DNA of 5,668 nt, taken from the NCBI GenBank assembly GCA_018266175.1, contig JAFEAY010000001.1, positions 1 to 5,668 of the forward strand. Reading direction: 5' to 3'. The stretch's first letter is position 1. Each line of letters starts with the position of its first letter. Made by a program: the position numbers and the translations under genes. Shown here piece after piece: positions 1 through 4,419 of this stretch. Origin of the DNA: Candidatus Dependentiae bacterium (GTDB lineage: Bacteria > Babelota > Babeliae > Babelales > RVW-14). The notes under the pieces were generated by a model that was not told the DNA's origin, did not search any database, and worked only from the letters and a program-made list of their open reading frames with translations.

Positions 1-96
1 AATTTCAAAGTATTTCTCATCCATATAAACATAAATACATGTAGAGATTAATACAGATAAAACGCTAAGAAATGTTATAATATATCGATTTTGCAT
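1..96 (-). CDS. N-terminal fragment of an unknown membrane-anchored or secreted protein (runs off the window)
   Basis: A reading frame opens with ATG at 96-94 and stays open for 32 codons to the window edge, so only the N-terminus is present. It reads MQNRYIITFLSVLSVLISTC followed by IYVYMDEKYFEI. A short polar start with one Arg is followed by a hydrophobic stretch (about residues 5-24), which suggests an uncleaved membrane anchor or a signal segment. The Cys at residue 20 follows LIST, a poor lipobox, so a lipoprotein is possible but not favoured. The ATG lies about 10 bases from the core of site A, the same start-proximal layout as the other genes here, and this is the main reason to believe it. 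No Shine-Dalgarno is seen, as expected for Bacteroidota. The family cannot be named from this fragment, and a chance open frame is not excluded. Confidence 0.55.
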   Translation of the reverse strand, partial: MQNRYIITFLSVLSVLISTCIYVYMDEKYFEI

Positions 97-105
97 TAAA
101 GGTTC

Positions 106-237
106 AGCTAACGTTTTCGGGCTTTGCGTTCGGGCGGGTTTCGGAGCACAAAACTGTCAACCAACACTGAACTTGAATAGAAGCAAAAAGCTCCAAGTTT
201 GTACGTCACCCCGCCTGACGCAAAACCCGTGTTAGCG
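106..237. repeat. Site A: attC-like imperfect palindrome
   Basis: Outer cores GCTAAC (107-112) and GTTAGC (231-236) are perfect inverse complements. Inside them, CGGGCTTTGCG (118-128) pairs with CGCAAAACCCG (219-229) with one C·A mismatch, and GGCGGG (133-138) pairs with CCCGCC (210-215). The left arm carries one extra base between these two blocks. The spacer to the stem is GTTTT on the left and a single T on the right. The loop (139-209) is 71 bases. Known attC sites share the plan of paired cores, paired inner boxes and a variable loop. The unequal spacers are not classical. In the gene-sense direction it lies just downstream of the first AHSA1 gene, where a cassette's own attC would be. 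Confidence 0.75.
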
Positions 238-246
238 GGTCGTTGT

Positions 247-672
247 TTACTTTTCTACAAGTTTCCTTAATCCGTCAATTACTACTGCCCAATTTTCAGA
301 AGAATGTTTTGCTTTTTCTTCATCATAGTTTGATTGCGTGATAATCAATTCTGTTCCGCCTTTTGTTTGAGTTACTTCATAAGAAACTAATAGGTAATTT
401 TCGGGTTTATCATCCAATCCACTCCAACTACTCAAATAAGAATAAGAAAGTTTCTTGTTGGATGAAAATTCCAAAACTACACCTTTGTCAACATACTTAG
501 AGCCTTCATATTCCCCTGTCCATAAAATTTTACTACCAACACTCCAATCTGTTTCTTGATTTGAGCCAAAAAAGTACTGTTTTACTAATTCAGGATTTAT
601 TAATGCTTCCCAAACTTTTTCTATTGGGGCTTTAATTAATGTCTGATATTTTGATTGATGATTTGTACGCAT
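247..672 (-). CDS. SRPBCC-fold AHSA1-like protein (141 aa)
   Basis: This is a complete small cytoplasmic protein of the SRPBCC/Bet v1-like superfamily, in the 'activator of Hsp90 ATPase homolog 1-like' (AHSA1) group. The opening IKAPIEKVWEALINPELVKQ (residues 14-33) is the typical first strand plus helix, followed by YFFG. Then come a GSKILWTGEY-like strand, a VLEFSSNKKLSYSYL strand pair, a TELIITQSNY strand and a C-terminal helix with WAVVIDGLRKLVEK. The length is normal. The family forms a deep hydrophobic pocket for small ligands, but most bacterial members have no known ligand, and an Hsp90 role cannot be assumed. It is the downstream gene of a pair, 60 bases after the other AHSA1-type gene, and its stop lies 16 bases from the site A core GTT. 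The start ATG at 672-670 gives the expected N-terminus. Confidence 0.85.
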   Translation of the reverse strand: MRTNHQSKYQTLIKAPIEKVWEALINPELVKQYFFGSNQETDWSVGSKILWTGEYEGSKYVDKGVVLEFSSNKKLSYSYLSSWSGLDDKPENYLLVSYEVTQTKGGTELIITQSNYDEEKAKHSSENWAVVIDGLRKLVEK

Positions 673-732
673 AATAATTTTATTTTTTATTAAGTATTTT
701 TTTATTTTTTAATGGGATTGTTTTTAATGTTA

Positions 733-1194
733 TTATTTCTGACCTAAATGAGGAAATTTATCTCCTATTAAGTTAAGTTCAATCCCAAATTCTAGATAAG
801 CTTTTAGTCCATCTAAAACGGTAGTAAAGCCACCCGTATTGTTTTTAATTATCTCGATTAAGTCGTCACCTGTTTGGCTAAAACCGTAGTTTTTAATAAC
901 GACATAAGTTGAGTTATCTGTTAATGCTGTAAACTCAAAGTCAACCGTTGTTGTTGGGTCATCCCATTCAATAGTAATTTTTTTATTTGGTATAATTTCC
1001 TTTACCTGTATTCCACTTGAAACATTATACATTTCCCATTCCCAAGTGACTGTCTTGCCAACTTCTAATTGTCCACTTGATTTAGTAAACCAAAATTTCG
1101 TTGTAATAGCTGGGTCAATAAAAGATTGAAAAACGATTGATATAGGTTTTCTGATTAACATTTGTGTTTCTACTGTCGGCATGTTATTTGTCAT
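733..1194 (-). CDS. SRPBCC-fold AHSA1-like protein (153 aa), paralogue-like partner
   Basis: This is a second SRPBCC/AHSA1-type protein, diverged from its neighbour. The N-terminal pattern MLIRKPISIVFQSFIDPAIT (about residues 12-31), followed by KFWF, matches the strand-helix opening of the fold. It is followed by LEVGKTVTWEWEMY, an IIPNKKITIEWDDP strand pair and TYVVIKNYGF. The C-terminal helix with TTVLDGLKAYLEFGIELNLI extends slightly beyond the usual end, and the HLGQK tail is typical of 'SRPBCC domain-containing' proteins. The ligand is unknown. The start at 1194 is followed closely by a second Met (residue 5), which could also serve. It is probably transcribed with the downstream AHSA1-like gene, with 60 AT-rich bases between them. 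Its ATG overlaps (ATGA) the stop of a 16-codon frame in the leader that lacks a start codon (see findings). Confidence 0.85.
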   Translation of the reverse strand: MTNNMPTVETQMLIRKPISIVFQSFIDPAITTKFWFTKSSGQLEVGKTVTWEWEMYNVSSGIQVKEIIPNKKITIEWDDPTTTVDFEFTALTDNSTYVVIKNYGFSQTGDDLIEIIKNNTGGFTTVLDGLKAYLEFGIELNLIGDKFPHLGQK

Positions 1195-1248
1195 TTTATT
1201 GCTTTTAAAATTTCAAAATTCTGTTTTCGTTGGGTCGTCCTACAATGC

Positions 1249-1382
1249 CCGCTAACGTTTTCGGGCTTTGCGTTCGGGCGGGTTTACACTACAAATGTTG
1301 ATACGAAGCACACAGTTCAAATTTACGAAAAACTGTCATATGAAGCACTGCACCCGCCATTTTGCCAAACTGCTGTTAGCGG
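1249..1382. repeat. Site B: attC-like palindrome with a mismatched inner stem
   Basis: The cores CCGCTAAC (1249-1256) and GTTAGCGG (1375-1382) pair over 8 bp, the best cross-site core match in the window. GGCGGG (1277-1282) pairs with CCCGCC (1353-1358). Between these blocks the arms match poorly, about 11 of 20 positions. The left arm is identical to that of site A for 35 bases (1251-1285 versus 107-141). The right arm, with TTTTGCCAAACTG, is of a different type. The loop is 70 bases. The right core is followed 16 bases later by the stop codon of the YciI-family gene. Confidence 0.7.
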
Positions 1383-1390
1383 TTCGTTGT

Positions 1391-1744
1391 TTATTTTTCT
1401 GGTGTTGCTGTTTCCCGTATCTCAACACTTGTATTTTGTCCATTTAATATTGGGCACTTCTTTGCAATTTTTGTCGCTTCGTCAAGATTCTTCGCTAAAA
1501 TAATGATGTAGCCTGCAATAGAATTGTTGTCGGCAATGTGTGGTGCTTCAACAACTTCATTGTTTGGTTTCAGCACTCGTCCTTGTCGGGAGAAATGGTT
1601 GCCACCGTCTGCAAGTTGGTCGTTGTCTGCAATTTCGTTTATCCAACTCATCCATTGTTGCATATAGGTTTCCATTTGCTTTTTGGTCGGTTGTGCTTCT
1701 GCGTTTGTGATGTTCATACGGAACAGTAATACAAATTCTTTCAT
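1391..1744 (-). CDS. YciI/DGPF-family protein (117 aa)
   Basis: This is a small alpha/beta protein of the YCII-related (DGPF-domain) family. The N-terminus MKEFVLLFRM, the M..WMSWI helix (about 31-35), LADGGN (44-49), GRVLKPNNEVV (55-65), AGYIIILAKNLDEATKIAKK (77-96), CPIL (97-100) and the C-terminal SVEIRE strand (106-111) follow the family closely. The usual DGP[FY] turn is altered here to EAPH (66-69). Members are dimeric with a shared cleft and mostly have no assigned reaction. The start at 1744 is chosen because it gives the canonical MKEFVLLFR opening; an ATG 14 codons upstream (1786) would add an atypical lysine-rich tail. It lies 66 bases downstream of the Crp/Fnr gene and was probably co-transcribed and moved with it. 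The stop is 16 bases from the site B core. Confidence 0.85.
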   Translation of the reverse strand: MKEFVLLFRMNITNAEAQPTKKQMETYMQQWMSWINEIADNDQLADGGNHFSRQGRVLKPNNEVVEAPHIADNNSIAGYIIILAKNLDEATKIAKKCPILNGQNTSVEIRETATPEK

Positions 1745-1810
1745 CTTAATTTTTTTTTGCAAAGATGATTTATCAAGTTTATACACACTTTGATTTAGGT
1801 CAAAATCGTT

Positions 1811-2377
1811 CTATTTGGATTTTAGTCGGCTAAGTGTTTCTTCCCTAATGTCAAGATATGAAGCCAATACTCTGTTTGAAAGATGTTGAATTAAAACGGG
1901 ATTTTCCTTCAAAACCTTGTCGTATCGTTGTTTGGCAGTTAAGGTAGTTAGCTGTTCAATTTTTCTGTTTTGGAATGAATAGGCCATTTCTAAAATCTGC
2001 TGATAAAAATTTTTCCAACTTATCATTTCCTTATTAAGGCGAAAAAAATTTGAATGACTAATTGCTAATAATTCTGTATCGTCAAGTGCCTCTATAAATT
2101 CAATGGATGGTTTTTGAGAAATGAAACTTGTCAATGCAGTTCCTATGTGATTGTCAAGCATTACATACCTTGTTTTTTCGTGTCCATTTTTGTCAATGAA
2201 AAAGGTTCTGATACAGCCTGAATGAACAAAATAAAATTCTTTACATATGCTTCCTTCGTGTAGCAAAATGTCATTTTTCTTTATTGATTTTGGCTTGAAG
2301 CAAGCTGATATTTCTTCAAGTTCACCTTCTTCAAAGTCTGAGAATATTTTAAGTACTTTTTTTAAATTGTCTGTCAT
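1811..2377 (-). CDS. Crp/Fnr-family transcription regulator (188 aa)
   Basis: This cytoplasmic regulator has an N-terminal cyclic-nucleotide-binding-like beta barrel (about residues 15-115). It is seen in FYFVHSGCIRTFFIDKNGHE (48-67) and the IEFIEALDDTELLAIS strand pair (92-107). A long dimer helix with FYQQILEMAYSFQNRKIEQL (124-143) follows, then a C-terminal helix-turn-helix with HLSNRVLASYLDIREETLSR (165-184). The IxxxxLASYLxIxxETLSRxxxK ending is typical of Bacteroidota Crp-like proteins, and the length is normal. The Arg-Ser pair that contacts cAMP phosphate in E. coli CRP is not seen in the corresponding segment (IGTALTSF), so cAMP is probably not the ligand. It precedes the YciI-family gene in the same unit and may regulate it, but no operator is evident in the short leader. 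The start ATG (2377) sits about 26 bases from the unit's inverted end. Confidence 0.9.
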   Translation of the reverse strand: MTDNLKKVLKIFSDFEEGELEEISACFKPKSIKKNDILLHEGSICKEFYFVHSGCIRTFFIDKNGHEKTRYVMLDNHIGTALTSFISQKPSIEFIEALDDTELLAISHSNFFRLNKEMISWKNFYQQILEMAYSFQNRKIEQLTTLTAKQRYDKVLKENPVLIQHLSNRVLASYLDIREETLSRLKSK

Positions 2378-2410
2378 TTTTATTGTCTGTACGATGTCGC
2401 TTTACAATGA

Positions 2411-2544
2411 CCGCTAACGCCCGGGTATTGCCGAAGGCGTGGTGTTTTAGCACTAACGTTCAACAAACTTACCAAAGTTTAAATTTAGCAAAACTGTTTC
2501 ATAGTATTCCGTCCGCCACGCTTTTGGCAATACCATGTTGTGCG
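2411..2544. repeat. Site C: attC-like palindrome with a 19-bp stem
   Basis: The left core is CCGCTAAC (2411-2418) and the right core is GTTGTGCG (2537-2544). Only the AAC/GTT bases of the cores pair well. The inner stem 2424-2442 pairs with 2516-2534 over 19 positions: GGTATTGCC with GGCAATACC perfectly, GAAG with TTTT using two G·T wobbles, and GCGTGG with CCACGC perfectly. The spacers are 5 and 2 bases and the loop is 73 bases. The loop carries TTTTAGCACT (2445-2454) and AGTTTAAATTTAG (2476-2488), both repeated in site E. No T-run follows the stem, so it is not an obvious terminator. Confidence 0.8.
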
Positions 2545-3382
2545 TTCGCTTTTTATTGTGTCAAGATTTTTTGAATTTCCATTTTATAGTCGGGATTTCC
2601 CGTCATTCCGTTATGCCCTTGTCCATGAAGTGTAATAAGCTTGTCCTGCTTTTTAAATTCTTTTTGAAGTTTTAAAGATGAGCCATAATAAATTACTTCG
2701 TCTTGGTCGCCATGAAAAACCACAATTGGCGTTTTGCAATCCTTTATATACTCATTTGTCTCAAACTTATACTTTAAAATAAAAGTCGGAATTATTGGAT
2801 ATGTATGTCTCATCATATCTGTCAAACTATAATATGGTGCTTGTAAAATCAAAAGTTTTGGATTGTTTGTTGATGCAGTTTTTGCAGCAAGTCCTGTCCC
2901 TATTGAATAACCTAAAACTATTATTTTGCTTTCAGGATATTTTGTTTTTAGTTGATTATAAGCTATTTGGATGTCTTGGAAGAATTTAGTTTGTCCATTA
3001 ATTGCTCCTTCACTTTTACCATAACCACGATAGTCCAACATAAAAACGTCATAATTTAAGTCAGTATAGGTTTTAGCTACGTCACCCCACGAACTTAAAG
3101 AACCTGCATTTCCGTGCAAATAAAATATGACACCTTTTGAACTATCCGCTTTGAAGAGAATAGCGTTTAGGAATTTGTTGTCTGTTGTTTTTACATTTAC
3201 TTCTTCAAATTTTTGGTCAAAATTAAATTTGTAATCCTTGTCTAATTTTTGCGGGAAGAAAATTAGTTTCTCTTGAAAAAAATATAGGAAACTACAAATA
3301 ATTATGTATAGTCCTAACACAAGTTTTAAAGTTCTAAGAAGTATTTTTTTCATTGAAGGGTTTGTCTAAAGTGACGCACAAC
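2537..3382 (-). mobile_element. Candidate gene cassette 3: single alpha/beta hydrolase gene
   Basis: The left end is GTTGTGCGTTCGCTTT (2537-2552). The right end on the minus strand is GTTGTGCGTCACTTT (3382-3368). They match over 15 positions with one extra T on the left and one G/A difference. Both the core (GTTGTGCGT) and the outer part (CTTT rather than TTGT) differ from cassettes 1 and 2, yet the two ends agree with each other. One gene fills the unit, with its stop directly abutting the left inverted end. Confidence 0.6.
2553..3353 (-). CDS. Membrane-anchored alpha/beta hydrolase, BEM46/ABHD13-like (266 aa)
   Basis: A basic start (MKKILLRTLK) and a hydrophobic helix (about residues 11-26) form an N-terminal membrane anchor, followed by FFQEKLIFFPQ, characteristic of this subfamily. 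The hydrolase core has the oxyanion-loop HGNAG (80-84), LDYRGYGKSEG (106-116), the nucleophile elbow GYSIGTG with Ser150, the acid in HGDQDEVI (Asp218) and the His in GQGHNG (His247). The Ser-Asp-His triad is therefore complete, and the length is typical of the BEM46/YfhR-like 'serine aminopeptidase S33' group. The substrate is unknown; an esterase or lipase-like activity at the membrane face is the usual guess. It is alone in its unit. The start at 3353 lies 14 bases from the inverted end, and the stop at 2553 is 16 bases from the site C core. Confidence 0.92.
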   Translation of the reverse strand: MKKILLRTLKLVLGLYIIICSFLYFFQEKLIFFPQKLDKDYKFNFDQKFEEVNVKTTDNKFLNAILFKADSSKGVIFYLHGNAGSLSSWGDVAKTYTDLNYDVFMLDYRGYGKSEGAINGQTKFFQDIQIAYNQLKTKYPESKIIVLGYSIGTGLAAKTASTNNPKLLILQAPYYSLTDMMRHTYPIIPTFILKYKFETNEYIKDCKTPIVVFHGDQDEVIYYGSSLKLQKEFKKQDKLITLHGQGHNGMTGNPDYKMEIQKILTQ

Positions 3383-3568
3383 GGTAGCCAGCTTTACGCA
3401 GTGCAGGTGTTTGAAAAACTGAACTTCACTTTAGCACTTAAGCAAGCTTTGCCGTTTGATTTGCTAATTTAATCTTTTACGCAACATCAAACGGCAAAGG
3501 CGACAATAGAATTACAAATGCTCATTTACTTCCGTCCGCCTGCATTGCGGAAAACTGTTGTTATGCGG
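3374..3568. repeat. Site D: long attC-like palindrome with a nested hairpin
   Basis: The cores are ACGCACAAC (3374-3382) and GTTATGCGG (3560-3568). The stem 3389-3407 pairs with 3539-3557 over 19 positions: 16 Watson-Crick pairs, one G·T, one C·A and one A·G. The spacers are 6 and 2 bases. The loop is 131 bases and contains a second, perfect 14-bp inverted repeat, CTTTGCCGTTTGAT (3447-3460) with ATCAAACGGCAAAG (3486-3499), separated by 25 bases. TTTAGCACT (3430-3438) recurs in the loops of sites C and E. The total is longer than the classical attC range. The right core contains the stop codon of the next gene. Confidence 0.75.
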
Positions 3569-3866
3569 TCGCTTTTTGATGTTCAATTATTTGTTGTTTT
3601 AGTTCGTCTGTAATGTTTGTCCATTTCGTTTTACCAGTTATTTGAAGTACGCAACCATACTCGCCATTAGTAGCTAAAAGAATTTGTCTAAACCAGTCAA
3701 AATAGGTTAATTCATTCGGCTTAGGTGAATATAAAACTTTCTCTGTGTTGTCCCAGTTAACCCCAGATGCGTCTCTATAAATGAATTCAAATTGTTCAAC
3801 CTGTGGCTTAATAAAAAGTCGTTCTTTGTCGTCAATACCAATTTCTAAAATTTTGTCTTTTGTCAT
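3561..3866 (-). CDS. Small protein of unknown function (101 aa)
   Basis: I do not recognise a named family. The protein is small, soluble, and lacks a signal or membrane segment. Its middle is aromatic-rich: FEFIYRDASGVNWD (residues 26-39), LYSPKP (45-50), and LTYFDWFRQILLA (53-65), ending in KTKWTNITDELKQQIIEHQ. The pattern suggests an alpha/beta domain with a C-terminal helix. Its ATG overlaps the stop of the upstream gene (TAATG at 3864-3868), so translation is probably coupled. The stop TAA (3561-3563) lies inside the site D core. At the position where cassettes 1, 2 and 3 have their stop, this gene has CAA (Gln, 3576-3578) and reads five residues further (QKATA) through the inverted end. 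Confidence 0.75.
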   Translation of the reverse strand: MTKDKILEIGIDDKERLFIKPQVEQFEFIYRDASGVNWDNTEKVLYSPKPNELTYFDWFRQILLATNGEYGCVLQITGKTKWTNITDELKQQIIEHQKATA

Positions 3867-4258
3867 TAGTTGTCCTTGAATTGGTCTTCGTATGCTTTCA
3901 CGTGATGAGGAAACTCTTCTTCAAAAAATGGATAAGCCACCCCTTCTAGTGTGATTTCAAATTCCTCTCCGTCCATTCCACTTATTTGGTTTCCTAATCC
4001 TTTAATTTCAATTCCGTTTTCGTTTATAACTTTTAAGTTCTCTATTGTTCGGGTTGAAATTAATTTGTCATCTGGGTAATCGTCTGCTAATTCTATATTG
4101 TTGTCAAGACAGTACTTTTTAAAGAATTTGTAATTGAAAATACTGTCTGTAAAATGTATTAGTCCAAATACAACACCCATCGGTACGTCTGCTTTTTCAA
4201 GTTCAGTCGTTCCTATTACTTTATCGTCAAGAATTATGTCATACCGTTTTGTTGTCAT
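3866..4258 (-). CDS. Acidic small protein of unknown function (130 aa)
   Basis: I cannot name a family. The sequence opens with KRYDIILDDKVIGTTELEKA (residues 4-23), a beta-hairpin-like start, then PMGVVFGLIHF (26-36). A segment with YKFFKKYCLDNNIEL follows, then IKGLGNQISGMDGEEFEITL and the ending YPFFEEEFPHHVKAYEDQFK. The protein is acidic and cytoplasmic, with no signal peptide or membrane helix. Its size and acidity would suit a binding or immunity-type protein, but nothing proves this and no toxin is nearby. It is translationally linked to the downstream gene by a one-base overlap and travels with it in the same unit. The start at 4258 has no Shine-Dalgarno. Confidence 0.75.
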   Translation of the reverse strand: MTTKRYDIILDDKVIGTTELEKADVPMGVVFGLIHFTDSIFNYKFFKKYCLDNNIELADDYPDDKLISTRTIENLKVINENGIEIKGLGNQISGMDGEEFEITLEGVAYPFFEEEFPHHVKAYEDQFKDN

Positions 4259-4281
4259 TGGTAGCGTGTTTCTTTAAAGTG

Positions 4282-4419
4282 CCGCATAACGTTTTGGGTA
4301 TTGCCGAAGGCGGGGGAATTTTAGCACTGTCGCCCAAAAAAAATACCACAGTTTAAATTTAGTAAAAAAGTTTAATCAAAGCCGTTAAGCCCCGCTTTTG
4401 GCAATACCTTGTTAGCACC
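4282..4419. repeat. Site E: attC-like palindrome of the same type as site C
   Basis: The cores are CCGCATAAC (4282-4290) and GTTAGCACC (4411-4419); they share only AAC/GTT. The stem 4297-4315 pairs with 4390-4408 over 19 positions: GGTATTGCC with GGCAATACC, GAAG with TTTT using two G·T wobbles, and GCGGGG with CCCCGC. The spacers are 6 and 2 bases and the loop is 74 bases. The stem and parts of the loop (TTTTAGCACT at 4319-4328, AGTTTAAATTTAG at 4350-4362) match site C, while the cores are entirely different. Confidence 0.8.

Larger units (their letters stand above)
231..1256 (-). mobile_element. Candidate gene cassette 1: two AHSA1-type genes between matching inverted ends
   Basis: The left end reads GTTAGCGGGTCGTTGT (231-246). 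The right end, read on the minus strand from 1256, is GTTAGCGGGCATTGT (to 1242). They match over 15 positions apart from one extra T on the left and one G/A difference, which would be a G·T wobble when the plus strand folds. The unit holds both AHSA1-type genes. The leader between the right end and the start codon at 1194 contains no recognisable promoter. Integron-type cassettes carry complementary ends because R'' and R' of one attC both belong to the circular cassette. That this unit is mobile is inference. Confidence 0.6.
1375..2418 (-). mobile_element. Candidate gene cassette 2: Crp/Fnr regulator plus YciI-family protein
   Basis: The left end is GTTAGCGGTTCGTTGT (1375-1390). The right end on the minus strand is GTTAGCGGTCATTGT (2418-2404). 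They match over 15 positions with one extra T and one G/A difference, in the same arrangement as cassette 1 but with T rather than G as the ninth base. The unit holds a regulator and a small enzyme-like protein. Mobility is inferred from end symmetry and from the flanking attC-like sites. Confidence 0.6.
3560..4290 (-). mobile_element. Candidate gene cassette 4: two overlapping genes of unknown function
   Basis: The left end is GTTATGCGGTCGCTTT (3560-3575). The right end on the minus strand is GTTATGCGGCACTTT (4290-4276). They again match over 15 positions with one extra T and one G/A difference. The unit is nearly all coding: the downstream stop lies inside the left core and the upstream start is 17 bases from the right inverted end. 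Confidence 0.6.

Noticed and set aside
1195-1250. Bacteroidota-type promoter (TTG plus TAnnTTTG) in the cassette 1 leader
   Set aside because: Only partial matches such as GAATTTTG occur, with poor spacing, in AT-rich DNA where these are expected by chance.
1162-1503. Plus-strand open frame spanning site B and the end of the YciI-family gene
   Set aside because: It runs through a palindrome and antisense to two well-supported genes, and its Cys/Phe/Leu-rich product has no domain pattern.
1745-1786. Upstream ATG adding 14 residues to the YciI-family protein
   Set aside because: Family members begin MKEF.LLFR, exactly as at 1744; the extra residues are lysine-rich and overlap what reads as an intergenic A/T tract.
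2424-2534. Stem of site C (and the similar stem of E) as a transcription terminator
   Set aside because: The 19-bp arms enclose a loop of over 70 bases and are not followed by a T-run on either strand.
2383-2574. Plus-strand open frame across site C
   Set aside because: It consists almost wholly of the palindromic site and its flanks, so it is open by chance of the repeat sequence.
1538-2989. Other plus-strand open frames at 1538-1729 and 2795-2989
   Set aside because: They are antisense to the YciI-family and hydrolase genes, whose family motifs are clear.
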